A stretch of 64,000 nucleotides of DNA from the NCBI GenBank assembly GCA_011033025.1, contig WFMF01000181.1, forward strand, positions 124,001-188,000, given 5' to 3'. This DNA comes from Beroe forskalii. Its lineage: Eukaryota; Ctenophora; Nuda; Beroida; Beroidae. The position numbers and the translations under genes were made by a program. This document shows positions 34,801 through 45,327 of this stretch, in pieces; position 1 is the stretch's first letter, and every line of letters starts with the position of its first letter. Below the pieces are notes generated by a model. The model was not told the origin of the DNA and did not search any database. It saw nothing but the letters and a program-made list of their open reading frames with translations.

Positions 34801-35286
34801 GCCTCGAGATGGGAGAATTTAGGGGATAAGAAACATGGAAAAAGCGGACTTTTAATGATAAGAAGTAGGCACTAGGCAGTAATGTGCTCGAACAAAGGGG
34901 CGATTGAAATAAGAAATAAACTAACTAAGAAATAGATATATTAAGGCATGCGATAAATTTATCTGTGATTGTGAGAACGTGGTTTTGTTTCCAGGATTCT
35001 AAGTTTTTCAAGGGGAACTCTGGGAGATTTTGGGCCAATATTGGAACAGTGACACTTCCCATGGGATGTATGGACCAGTATGGACCGGGTCAGGCAAATG
35101 TCTATTCATCAAAACACCGATGAAAACGACAAAGCGTAAGTGGTTCTACAATGAGTACTGAGATGTTTCTCTGAGATAGTTGTAGAGGTACCCTTCCTGA
35201 TCGATGAGGATCTTCCCGCCTCGCTGCGAATCCAGTATCTTCTTAAACTCCGGCATCGAGCAGGATTTTATCGAGTCTATTCCAAC
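23933..35286 (-). CDS. FLYWCH and C2H2 zinc-finger protein gene, at least 14 exons
   Basis: Minus-strand exons, 5' to 3': 35159-35286, 34680-34802, 34276-34338, 33976-34097, 33441-33568, 33138-33246, 32390-33019, 32054-32174, about 31384-31480, 25715-25832, about 25201-25339, 24648-24931, 24217-24350 and 23933-24088 (stop). The first two exons form a FLYWCH domain (SQRGGKILIDQEGYLYNYL, then TWSCRAKYKMKCPTRIYY and QHNHPP). A Ser/Thr/Pro-rich exon with PPPPYSPP follows, then about seven C2H2 fingers. Several junctions agree in phase, for example 25715-25832 to 25201-25339, where one finger (LRCSRCFYSYGFEEDLNRHK then LTH) is completed across the splice. It is most likely a nuclear DNA-binding regulator. 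The 5' end may lie beyond 35.3 kb. The FLYWCH junction does not agree in phase by my reading, so a small exon or a sequence error may lie there. I know no named orthologue. Confidence 0.75.
25855..26220 (+). repeat. Minisatellite (ACACTTTATCTGAGG / ACTTCATCTCACGAC)n
   Basis: A word of about 15 bp, ACACTTYATCTSASG, repeats with changes up to the left edge of the permuted PLE. The same words resume at 30537-30665 on its other side (TTTTATCTCACGAAACTTCA), so the PLE split this array. Plus-strand frames (RTLYLRTLYL-like) come from the repeat. Confidence 0.85.
26221..26762 (-). repeat. 3' pseudo-LTR of the permuted PLE
   Basis: It begins in sense orientation with GGTATTGGCAC and ends with AGACATTGGAT. 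It matches the copy at 29995-30536 throughout, with a few single-base or small indel differences near 26436-26520 and 26672. The left flank is the ACTTCATCTCACGAC minisatellite. Confidence 0.88.
29995..30536 (-). repeat. 5' pseudo-LTR of the permuted PLE
   Basis: Upstream copy in element sense. It starts at GGTATTGGCAC, next to minisatellite sequence at 30537, and ends at AGACATTGGAT, next to the element interior. Region 29450-29994 between it and the first recognisable codons is leader sequence; nothing further was recognised in it. Confidence 0.88.
30666..31049. other. Intron sequence of the zinc-finger gene
   Basis: No exon, terminal repeat or tandem array recognised between the minisatellite remnant and the telomere-like fold-back. 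Confidence 0.35.
31050..31372. repeat. Fold-back with degenerate TTAGGG core
   Basis: GACATTTCATCTCACGACAC near 31206 is inverted near 31330-31372 (GTGTCCTGAGATGAAATGTC). Between and before the arms are GGGTTAGGGTCAGGGTTAGG, TTGGGTTAGGGTC and AAGGTTAGGGTTAGG. The arms use the same words as the minisatellite at 25855-26220. Confidence 0.65.
32390..33019 (-). CDS. Low-complexity exon of the zinc-finger gene (210 codons)
   Basis: Acceptor cctgcag and donor gtaagt bound a long exon that begins near SQDPEIMEATMIQRERVRNA. It is rich in Ser, Thr, Pro, Asn and Gln, contains a PPPPYSPP motif (a possible WW-domain ligand) and ends in GEASNVKQVVS. It looks like a disordered transactivation-type region between the FLYWCH and C2H2 parts. 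Confidence 0.65.
34680..35286 (-). CDS. FLYWCH-encoding exon pair
   Basis: Exon 35159-35286 has acceptor ctttatag and encodes FKKILDSQRGGKILIDQEGY plus LYNYLRE. Exon 34680-34802 ends at a gtgaga donor and encodes TWSCRAKYKMKCPTRIYYTA and ITVQHNHPPQEG. The order G-Y-Y, W-x-C, C-x-x-R, H-x-H is the FLYWCH zinc-binding signature (Cys2His2 type, found in animal chromatin and microRNA-gene regulators). Confidence 0.7.
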
Positions 35287-36720
35287 TATAAAGATGGTTT
35301 TTAGTTAGGGATCAAAGTAAAAATTGATATAATGAAAATTAATTTAATAATTTTCATTTTCAATCGAGAAAAGCTTAACTGGCAGTGGATGACAAAAGAA
35401 TACCAAATATCTATTAAACTGACAGGATCCATCATCATGAGACAAATAACCGAGGAAAAGTCTGGATCGTAAAAACATTTTGAAATAAAATTCGTCAGCA
35501 TGTTAAGAACTTGAACCGTTCTGTCTTCAATTGATTGCCATGCTTTTAACAAAAATATCTCACTCTATCTATCTTTTTGATATCAATGTTTTTTGAAAGC
35601 GTAAATTAAGTCTAAACATGCATTTCCGACGTCACGAAACAGATATTAATCGCGTTTAAAAGGTCTGACATGGATCAAAACACATGATAGCGGGTTGGCA
35701 GTAATTAGTTGTGTCTGCGTTAGCACCAATTTAGGGCAATTTAACATAGGTACTTCAAGGTGACGTTAATATCAATCTGACGTTGGTTGGGGATCATCTC
35801 ATTCATTAAGCGTAATTATTTTAAGTTACTGTAATTGGGCACTGATCCTCAATAATTAATCTAACTTACAATCATCCGCAGGCAGTTTGTTTACGTTGGC
35901 TCAAATTAAGCTGGATCTAAGGTGAAACGTAAAGCATGCTGAAGATAAAGAAGGTGTTCTGGTGCAGACTGCAGTCGCCGTAGCAAATTATTCGGATTGA
36001 ACACGCAAAAAAAGGTTCATGTTGATGTATGGGGAATTAATTAGAACTTCAGCTGTATCGATATGAATTGAAATCAATAACCGTTTTTGCCGGTGAAAAT
36101 AAATCCAATAATTAAAGTACAGTCCTTAGAATTGTACTGACTACTGTACATAGCACCAATAAAGTTATCATGATAAAGATCCAAATAAAATAAACTCAAA
36201 CTACGAAGTATAAAATTGAGTACAGCACAACCAAGTTGCCTGCTGCACTTAATACACATATTCTATAATGTATACGGTCAACGAATGTATACAGTTACAA
36301 ATGAAATTGCAATACAAGTACATTAAGCTGCAGAGTATAATTGGTGCACTTAATTCCCTGAGCTCAGGCAAAAGTTTAATGTATACTTAATGGACAATAA
36401 CCATTAAATGTACACTGGATTGTATTGAGACTATACATTATAACCAGGACACATTTGCACTCGACTACACACTGGAATGTAAAATCATGATGACGGGTGG
36501 TGTTGTGTAATTGAATCACATTCCCGCAAGAGAAAACAAAAATACCAGGATATGTATTATGTCCGAGTGCAATGTATACACTAGGTGTAATGTACTCGTG
36601 TACATTATGCAATGAAGTATGGGAGAGTGAAAATGAAAAGCCGGGCAAGAGGGCAGTACATAACACAGTGAGAGAGCGAAACAAACATATATTGCACACG
36701 AACGAGTAGGCGATATATAG
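35287..36720. other. Region upstream of the zinc-finger exons
   Basis: AT-rich with no recognised exon or repeat. It lies between the first recognised FLYWCH exon and the TCACGTG cluster, so unrecognised 5' exons or UTR of the zinc-finger gene could be here. Confidence 0.3.
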
Positions 36721-36785
36721 CCCTTTAACCAGCGACTGCGCGCTGATTGGCTCCCTGCCATCATGTGATCGATACTACAATACGT

Positions 36786-37168
36786 CACGTGGGAGGCAGG
36801 TGTTGCCTAGTTACGGTAGCAAAACGCGCGTCACGTGCGCGCATGAGGGTTGTCACGTGCCTCCTCCCGTGCCTCATTACGTCTATTAAAAGTAAGAAAT
36901 GCTCGCTGTATAACCTTTCTCGTCACGTGCCAGTCACGCGTTACAGGACAGCCAATACTGAGCAACCCCTGCACTTAGCAATCCAGTTATATAGGGAAAA
37001 CATTATATCGCAAAATTGAGATGGCGTTATCACGTGATGCTCCCCAACCAATAGGAGAGCTCGTAACCGGTCACGTGGTTTCTGTTGTGGACGAATTTTA
37101 CTGACAGTAGATTATGCACATCATTAAAGAGGGATACTGAACGAATCTCCTTATTTGGTCGTCACGTG
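36786..37168. promoter_or_regulatory. Cluster of seven TCACGTG boxes
   Basis: CACGTG occurs at 36786, 36832, 36854, 36924, 37031, 37072 and 37163, each preceded by T on the plus strand. CCAAT-type boxes (GATTGG at about 36745, GCCAAT at about 36950, ACCAAT at about 37048) lie among them. The patch is richer in CpG than its surroundings. TCACGTG is bound by bHLH-zip factors of the USF/MITF/TFEB type. The likely target is the minus-strand zinc-finger gene whose first recognised exon is 1.5 kb away, but a plus-strand gene is possible. Confidence 0.6.
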
Positions 37169-38304
37169 ATAGAATATATACCAGGTTGATGTGCATTCTC
37201 TGAATCCTATGCCTTTTGCTACAATTGGTATTATTACAGTAGCTCGAGCTACGATCACTCAACTGCTTTCGTAACCAAAATACTACTCAGCATGAGCTCC
37301 TTTATGAAAAAGATACATGCATTGTGACGATTTCCGGTTATCGAGTACTAAAGAACAATACAGGGTTTATCGTCTGGAATGTATGTTTTAATCAGTACAA
37401 CTAACAATGAGGCCGAAGGTCGAATTGTTAATTGATACGATTAATGCATTAACTATTTAAACTCGCTAAACACATAGCCCTGTTCGCGTTGCGCGTACGC
37501 ACACCTAAGCGGGCTTAGGAATATTAAACCATCAATCAACGGCTTAGATGGACCAGAAACACACGATTTATTGGGTGTCTATTTCGAGGAATGGTTACAC
37601 TTACAGTTACATAACCGTTTATTTGTACCTGCTGCATAATTTGTATTTTGATAAACTAGTAAATATTCATCTTGTGCACAGGCAGAACAATAATTGTACA
37701 CTATTATGTATACAAGAAAGGTATGGGTACTTACAACTTACAATACAGACTATAAATATGTGCATAAAACTGCCACATAAACCATGATTGGTAGTGGTAC
37801 CTAAATGGTTTGAATCGTAAAGTACCGGTTTCTATGATAGTATGGAACTGCACTTTGCTGATCGAGCCGTGCATTTGCATTCGCAGATTCATAACATCAC
37901 TGACAGTTTTGATGTAGCCACCGAAATCAAGTTCAGACGTCAACAACTCCAGAAACGCAAAACGTGAGCAGAATGCCGTGTATATACATTCCGTACACAC
38001 ACAATACATTACAATCAGTGCATAGAAAATCATACCGTGAACAATGTTACATCGCGTGTAGCTAACCCTCTTACCCGGGTCAGAATTAGAGAAGTAGAAC
38101 CCTCTGACGTTTTCATCGGTGTACATAGATCTAGACACTGACGTGATCGGGTCCATATTGGTTTAGACCATCGCCCCTCGGGCTGCGGATCTAGATTCCT
38201 AAATCTCTCACCCTCTCGGGCTGAGCCCTCGGGAAAATCCCAAAACGAACCCGATAGGCGTATGTGTATTTCGTAGATCCTAGCAGTGCGGCAGATACGG
38301 AAAT
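37169..38304. other. Intergenic; no convincing gene
   Basis: At 37487-37520 GCGTTGCGCGTACGCACACC and TAAGCGGGCTTAGG resemble the right end of the MITE at 9810-10014. A 141-codon minus-strand frame (38156-37731) starting MDPITSVSRSMYTDENVRGF has no recognised family and is probably chance. CCCTCGGGC words near 38175-38230 resemble the GC-rich repeats at 62 kb. Confidence 0.35.
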
Positions 38305-38460
38305 TTGATCTCACGTCACTTTATCTCGTTATATTTCAACTCGAGCAGCTAAGGTTAGGGTCAGCGTAGGGGCAATGTTAGGAGCCGGTTAGGGTCAATG
38401 TTATAGTGACGGAAAAGTAGATTAAGTTTCCTGAAACTGAGATGAAATGAGATCAAAATA
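38305..38460. repeat. Second fold-back with TTAGGG-like core
   Basis: ATCTCACGTCACTTTATCTC on the left, AAGGTTAGGGTCAGCG and GGTTAGGGTCAATG in the middle, and CTGAAACTGAGATGAAATGA on the right give the same arm-core-arm order as 31205-31372, though more diverged. Confidence 0.5.
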
Positions 38461-39136
38461 TGTCGTTATACTAGTATACTACCGTGATTACAGCCACGAT
38501 CAGTGCAGTAGATACCTAGTACAGTGTAAATGACGATTTACACAGTACACGGGACATGCGACTTAGATTTAAAAACCCACTATACTATTAGAATGTACAT
38601 TGTACAATGTATATTGTATATTGTATATTGTACAAAAATTCAGAAATGCAGTACGACCAGGGTAAACCTTGCCTAAAACCCATTAATCTGATTATGATCT
38701 TGGTAATATAAAAGTCAGTACAGAATTAATATAATTAACTTATTAAGAAAGGGAATCATGAATATAATTAAGAAAGGGAATCATAAAACCATAACCATGA
38801 AGCTGGAGGAGTGGAGGAAGATTCTTGAAGGTGTGGCACTTTTGGGAGTGGTAGTTCGTATAGAGTGGAGCAGCTTCTGACCTCATCAGTTAATCATTTT
38901 AACCACGATAATTAAGGCACCACCACCAACTGTCAGCTCCTACACAGGAACAACCTGCAACATAGAAATGGGGTACATAAACGTTTAATTAAAACGCGCA
39001 ATGATTTAAACTTGATACCAGACGTGTGTAGCACTAGCTGTCAGTTCTCATTACTCTCGGTGGCAATGTCTCAAAATCCATATACTTCACGTTGATTCCC
39101 TGACAGAAACCCCCCCCCCAAGGATAAAAGCCCCCG
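38461..39136. other. Intergenic, nothing definite
   Basis: Small AT palindromes (TACATTGTACAATGTA near 38595) and a short duplication AATTAAGAAAGGGAATCAT near 38750-38785. No gene. Confidence 0.35.
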
Positions 39137-39376
39137 TACCCGGACCCCCTGGATAAAAGCCCCCGGACAACCCCACCCCTAAAAGTTAAAACTCTAATCC
39201 TAACCATAATACCAACCATAACCCTAACAGTAACCATGGCCTTATAATTATAAATCCAAACCCTAACCTCAACCTTAACCCTAAAGCTGACCCTAATCCT
39301 AATGACATACATGTACATGTAGATGCTTTTAGGGGGGGGGGTTGACCGGCGCAGGGGGGGCTTTTGTCCGCTCACC
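39137..39376. repeat. Fold-back with (CCCTAA)-like core and GGGGGCTTTTATCC arms
   Basis: GGATAAAAGCCCCCGGACAA and CCCCTAAAAG at the left are inverted at the right (CTTTTAGGGGGG, GGGGGGCTTTTGTCCG). The core is a degenerate run: ATCCTAACCATAAT, AACCCTAACCTCAACC, TTAACCCTAAAG. The arms differ from the other telomere-cored fold-backs. Confidence 0.6.
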
Positions 39377-40208
39377 TTCACATTGTACCTACAAAGATGG
39401 AACTCTCAGATAACAGCAAACCATCCCAGATCACGGAGCGATGGCAGCATTCATCCCAATTGAGTCCCTGGAGGAGGATTCTGGGTCACTGGAAAACAGA
39501 GCTCTGAGCAATGGAAACTTCACAGGCTGCGCTGTACGACTTGTTCCATGATTCCCTTTGCTTTCCGCTGCAACTGGCTGATTACAACGATTCTACAAAG
39601 TACTGTGTTCAGTATGTATTACAAATGATAATGTAAGTCTGGTAAGTCTGGGGAAGTCGTTTTAAATGAAAACGGAAAAACATCACTGGGGTTATTCATC
39701 ATTTGCTTACAAGTGATACAGAAAATTAGTAAGATTATGCATATTTGGAACTGAACATTGGCATCAAATTTTTTTAATCTATATCAATTTTCATGAAATT
39801 CACTAAACTTAGTATAAACTAATTGAAAATAAAGTTCTACATTCGTTTAATTGAAAGATCAAAACGTTAGAAACCCCACATTAAGGTAGCAAAAATATAA
39901 ATCAAAATTTAATTTCATCCAATCCATTAAATTTAAAATGGAAAATAATATTCAAATTACTCTAGAAGGATTAAGAATCGATTCATCCTAAAAGCATCCT
40001 TGGACATGAAGCACTGGATAAGGAAAAACGAAACGGTAAACAAGAAAAAAATTATTAGAGAAAAATAAACTGTCAAACGTAACAATAAAAGAAATCTATT
40101 ACTGTTAAAACTTCAAAACGATTTGGTTTTGTCATCAACCAATGTTAAAATTTAAAAAGTCAAAAAAAGAAAATTGTTTAAATCTACATTAACATAAACA
40201 TTTCGTTT

Positions 40209-43200
40209 CTATGGACATGTAAATTCTAAGAAAGCACTCGGTTTCAGGTATCCATGGGACAGAAAGTAAACAGCTTGGACAGTTTCTCCCGATTTGGGCC
40301 GGTGAGCCGAGCCAAACGTGGCTTTGTACAACAGTTTTCCATTGGGTCTCTTCCTCTTCTCTACGTAAACGTAAGTCTTGTATTTCATTTTGTTGACCCA
40401 GTCTTTGTGATAAAGTCCAACCCAATGTCCGTGTTTGGTAGGATTGACCTTGCCCTCGAAACTAATGAGGATCTTGCACTTCCTGGCCTTGTCCAGCTGG
40501 AGTTTCGGAGAGATCGGGGAGGTGTTAGGGAAAGTGACATTGAGGGTGGCAGCCACCGGCTTGTGGTCAGACATCCTCATTTCGGGGTAGCTTTTGTAGG
40601 AAACCACCTCTACCAGGTCACTTGAAGTACTCGCACTCTCTGCCTTTATCTTCTCCATCAGAAACTGAGGGAGGAGGACTGAGGAAAGAGAACTGGGGGG
40701 AGGATTTAGGAAAGCGGAATGAGAAATAGGGGGAATATATCACGGGGAAATAGGAGGAAATAGTGTGTGATGTTCAAACCTGGAATCTGTCAGTATCCAC
40801 CAAATCACCCGCTTGAAGCTCTATCTTAGCCTCAGCACTGTTGGTTTGAGACAAGGACTTCTTTCCTTCAGGCATGCTAAGTTTGCGGAGGACACCCATT
40901 GTTTTCCTTCTCATCTCCTCAATCCGGAGTGTGGTGTCCTTTGTCCGCATCACCTGCACAACAATACGGAGATCAATATTTGTAAATTTGTAGGGATTGG
41001 GATAGTATTATGATTATGAACAGATTGAGATAAAAATGAATCTGAAGTTATGGACTATGTACGCTAGACCGTTGATAACTATAAGGAAGTAAGGGAAATT
41101 AATTTATTCACACATCAATTGATATAGAACTTGACCTTCTTCTTGAAGAGCCTATCTTTCTTAGACTTAGAGTGAGGGCTGGTTGGTTGGCTGACAGCAG
41201 ATTTCTTTGATATTTCTTCTGATAAACTGCTCGTGTCACTGGTATCTTCGTCAAGAGTTGGCTCCCAGTTAACGAGACTGCCTATCCGTTCCCGCTCACA
41301 CTGCCAAAGCGAGAAACTATTGAGTCAAATGTTGGTTTACAAAAAGTGTGTTTCTCAACACAAATCCAGATTACGGACATTTATTTAACTGGCCTTTTTG
41401 AACCACCTTTCTAACTTTCTAACCGGCCCTTTAAGGACCAAAATAAGAACGAATTTGATCCATAATGACATAACTCACTTTAACTCTGTACAGAACTCGG
41501 TCACACCAAGATGGGATACGTTGTTTCTTACTGGTGTCATACGTATCAGTACCTAAAAGCAGAGGAATTAGCAGAGACGAATGGAGTAGAAAGTTTTCAA
41601 TCGGAGTGTTCTTCACCTGATTCACGACAACCAAGATAGTGAATGGACTTAGAGACAAGCAAGGCAAACTTTGGCAAGCACTTTCGGTTAACAAACTGCG
41701 AAAAAATTGTGTTGACTGTCCAGAAAAAATTGATCTATCAAAGTATTGATTCCCCTCTGTTTCAAAAAAATGGGGCACAGACCTTGATCAAACTTGTAAG
41801 TAGGAGGAAAGGTAATCTCTCCCTCGTTGAAGCCGACGAAGGCGAGTCCTAGTTGTTGCTGTTTAGTGAGCTGGTCGTGTTGCAACAACTCCACGTGTCT
41901 ACCATTTGCAATCTGATGAAGTGAAAGTTTCTACATTAGCTGTGCTATAATACAGGTCGCTAATATGACCCAGAATAACGATCTGAGGAAGTTGAAACAG
42001 CTAGTATTTTCTCTTTCTGCGCCTAACAGACAGCATGATTTAGAATTATAAACACCAAATTACAATGACTGAATGTTTTTCCCACCATCTGCCTGGTTTC
42101 GGTGTTGTCGAACTCCACCCGGTAGTTGAGGTCTCCCGACCAGAAGATGTAGTCGTGGTGGTACAACTCGTCACAGTCCGGATCTTCGAACTCCTGACGG
42201 GGTCCAAGAGATTGAAGTTTAAACGATATAACTGATACGAGAGAGAGTGGTAATCAGAAGCTTTCGAAAATCTTCTGATTATCGTCCTCAGCTGAGTGTG
42301 AAGGATGGAGCGGTGTTTAAATATGTCGGGGAAGTCATTATCGGGACATCATAGGTGAAATAATGAAATACTGTGAGTTGTGTGACAAACTGTAACGATA
42401 TCACATGCAGGTGGGATGACACGCAAAACTGTGACAGAAGTGTGACTAAAATGTGGCAGTTGTCTATTGTGAGGAACTAGTTGCTCTTTAATCCATTTAA
42501 CAGCAATTGCGAAAAGAATTTTTGCAGGATTTTCCACCTCACAAATCTCGGTTAGAAATTACTATCTCATGCTCAGTCTGGCCTCGAATATTGAAAATTT
42601 GCCAGGCAAATCTCAAAAAATCCTTAAGGCCTGCTTTTTCAACAACATCTGCTGCGGGGTTTCCACTTTCCAGCTATGCCGAAAGTCAACTGATTTTGAA
42701 TGCTGACCAGTAGAAATGTTAATGGTTACTGAAAGTTTCCTCGACTTCAGGACATAAAGAGCTGTCATACGAGCGAATAACTACACACAATGTTTGTGTG
42801 ACGTAAAGATTTAAGAGCACACAATAATTTGATGACAACGCTTTAGAAAGTATTCCAAACATAGCAAACCTGATCAGCAAAGAACTGCCAATACTCCGTA
42901 TTCCTATCGAGTGTCCGCTCATCAAAGGCAGTGAGATGGGAGTTAATGATAGCGACATGTCGGTCGTACAGTCGAAACCTGACGATAGCCGCGGCTTTGA
43001 AAATGTTGTTCACTCCACCTGAGGGAGTCAGAACTTGTTGGAGCTTTGATGATGATTTGTTATTAAAATCCTTATCTCCTAAGAAGTAATTCTTGGGCTT
43101 ATCAAATATAGTAATTTGAATTAGCAACTCTTAGCTAGTGAAATGCCATCTTAATATCGTACAAAATTTATTGCAGTTATGAATTATGAAATTTATGTCT

Positions 43201-44827
43201 GTTGTTGGGCTAAAGATGTTAAACGCATGTGCACCCTGGGTTGGCTTAGCAAAATTCCCTTCCTCGGATTATCGACGCCTGGGAAACCTGCCCAGGTCAT
43301 GCTGTCATGCGAGTATGACTTCTGCTTCCAGCAACTACAAAAGTCAACGATAAACACGTCATAACACCATGCATCATTGTATTACTGTGTTACTAACCAA
43401 CGAATCCACTCTTAGCCGTGGTCGCCTCAACGTTGGTTATCGAGTGCATGTGCTCCTTCAGGATATAAACTCGCAACTTCACCTACCAATTAATTCAAAA
43501 ATTGAGAAATATAGACACAAGATCAGTATTATATCAGTATGTTCAAATTTTGAATCACAACCAGATGAAATTTGGAAACTAATATTCAACAGCCATAATC
43601 CAGTAACAAACATGATACCTGAAAAACAGAAGTGATGTCGACAATGTAATAGCCATGTTCCCCGAAAATGTCATCGAATGCCTTGCACCACGGATCCGGT
43701 CTTTCTTTCTCCTCATCTGGTAACAAATCAAAGTCTCCCGACTCTTCAAGCCCCACAGAAACAAGGTGGTGTGAGGTGTCAAGACTGAAAAAAGTTGAGT
43801 GGTGTCAAGGCTGAAAGTAATTTGCAGTGGTGTCAATGCTGAAAGGATCGCAGTGGTGTCAACGACAAGACTGGAAGTAGTGCAGTGATGTCAAGGCTGA
43901 AAGTAATGCAGTGGTGTCAAGACTGAATCGACTAGAGTGGTTTCAAGGCTGAAAGTAATGCAGTGGTGTTAAGACTGGAAGAAGTGCAGTGGTGTCAAGG
44001 CTTGAAGTTGTGGTGGTGGCAAGACCGCAAAGGTAGCCCAGTGGTGTCAAGGATGACAGTCATGTAGTGATCCAAGACGGAAAGTATTGCAGTGGTTAAA
44101 AGATTGTTAAAATTGTGTATTGGTGTCAAGAATGAAAAAAGTGCAATGGCGTCAAGACTGTAGAGTCTGACGACGATAATCACATGATTTTCGAAAGCTC
44201 CTGATTTTAAAACTCTATCGTACTGTATCATTGAACGTTTTAACTTGCTCCCTAAGCTGTAGAGTTATTGCAGTGGTACCATGTCTGCTAAGATTATATT
44301 GCAGTGGCATCAAGAATGGGATCACTCCAGTGGTGTCAAACTCAAAATGAGAAAAGTGAAGTGGTGCCAAGACAATGTAGTGGTGTCAAGACTGCAAAGA
44401 TTATTCATTATAATGTATTGGTATCAGCACTGTGAAGATAGTGCAGTGGTGGCAAAAAAGGTTGGCAGTATCAACGAATTTCAACTGGATTTTATAAGTG
44501 GAACTTTGTCAAAACCTATTAGTGGAACTTAGTCGGAAGCTTGAACTAAGGCAAAGTTTGATTTTAGTCCAACTTGCAGCAAAACCACCAGTCCATCATG
44601 CGGCACATTCTCCAGCAGGAATTACTCAAACAGGTTACACACCCTTTCTGTAAAAGTCACACACTTTGAAATCACTAAATCACTAAATACAGACCTTAAA
44701 CTTACCCCACAGATACAAGGTCTGGTTTCTCGTTGAGTGCCAAGATCACTGAAAAATCCTCTGTTGGCTTCTTCAACTCGGCGATGTTGTACGTTAGAAT
44801 ATGGAATTTAAGTTTCTTCACCTCCAT
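40209..44827 (-). CDS. Inositol polyphosphate 5-phosphatase with SKICH-like C-terminus
   Basis: Minus-strand exons recognised: 44706-44827 (ATG; LKFHILTYNIAEL, EKPDLVSVG), about 43619-43743 (DPWCKAFDDIFGEHGYYIVD), 43398-43482 (ILKEHMHSITNVEATTAKSG), about 42870-43018 (VAIINSHLTAFDER), 42086-42193 (YIFWSGDLNYRVEF), 41783-41912 (FNEGEITFPPTYKF), 41479-41552 (RIPSWCDRVLYR), 41136-41300, 40780-40953 and 40209-40672 (MRMSDHKPVAATL then the C-terminal domain and TAG). The N-x-x-E, SH-L-A, SGD-N-R, RIPSWCDR and SDHKPV motifs define the Mg-dependent 5-phosphatase fold that removes the 5-phosphate from phosphoinositides. The last exon continues with ILISFEGK, WVGLYHKDWVNKMKYKTYVY and SAFLEFTCP, a SKICH-like membrane-targeting domain as in INPP5K/INPP5J. 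A small exon after VSVG (expected LQE) was not found. Exons 41136-41300 and 40780-40953 add 113 residues inside the catalytic domain. Overall the gene looks functional. Confidence 0.85.
40673..40745 (-). repeat. Ancestral-length minisatellite in the last intron of copy 1
   Basis: CTGAGGGAGGAGGACTGAGG and AAAGAGAACTGGGGGGAGGA make about two units of the repeat that fills 56815-60175 in copy 2. Confidence 0.75.
42205..42345 (-). mobile_element. Penelope 3'-end fragment in a 5-phosphatase intron
   Basis: On the minus strand CTGAGGACGATAATC, GATTTTCGAAAGCTTCTGAT and ATATCGTTTAAAC correspond to the 3' end of the Penelope at 11520-13153. It starts further 5' than the copy at 44167 (CGCTCCATCCTTCACACTCA). 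No protein part is present. Confidence 0.65.
43765..44480 (+). repeat. Intronic minisatellite (AGTGGTGTCAAGACTGAAAG)n
   Basis: Units of about 20-31 bp containing GTGGTGTCAAG-CTG recur some 25 times with many changes. The Penelope stub at 44167-44266 is inserted in it. The array lies in the intron between the first recognised exon and the DPWCKAFDD exon. Confidence 0.75.
44167..44266 (+). mobile_element. 100-bp Penelope 3'-end stub with 9-bp target duplication
   Basis: CTGTAGAGT at 44158-44166 and again at 44267-44275 flanks a 100-bp insert. The insert begins exactly with CTGACGACGATAATCACATG and ends TTGCTCCCTAAG, parallel to 13075-13153. It sits inside the intronic minisatellite and represents an extreme 5' truncation. 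Confidence 0.8.
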
Positions 44828-45327
44828 GACGGAAAGGACGATTTGATAGAATGAGGTATATGTGGGAGGAGATAAAAGTGGATGTAGATCTGCTACATGT
44901 TTCTCGCTCTTCTAAAATGAAATTATTTAGAGATTAAATGTTTTTACGATTCGTACCTTTTTACGATTAAGATAAGATACCACAATGGTCACGAAATTTA
45001 ACGACAGTTTCGACAGTTATTGTTGGAAGAGTCATTCCATCGATTTGAATACCGAAAAAAAAGCCTAAACCAGCAGAAGTTCTGAACAACAGCAAAAGCG
45101 GTCACTAAAGAATCACGAAAGACTCCGGCTAAATATAAAGCATAAACAAAACATTTCATGAATAATCAAATTAAGTTCTAAAAACTCGAAAACAGTATAC
45201 GAAAATTATATGATGATAGACGTAGGAAGGACAAAAGCAATATAAGAAAAAGTAGTAATAAGTAATCCAACACCACAGAGAAGTGAGATTTATCATGAAC
45301 TGCAGACTGTGTAAAGGCTGGTGATCG

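Larger units (their letters stand above)
39508..44830. repeat. Segmental duplication, copy 1 (5-phosphatase locus)
   Basis: From about 39508 (GAGCAATGGAAA) the sequence parallels 55738 onward in the same orientation, including the 3' flank, the exons and most intron sequence of the 5-phosphatase gene. The left limit is approximate. The right limit cannot be set because copy 2 leaves the window. Confidence 0.8.

Noticed and set aside
37731-38156. 141-aa minus-strand protein
   Set aside because: No recognised domain, no clear splice context, and amino-acid content compatible with chance in this AT-rich stretch.
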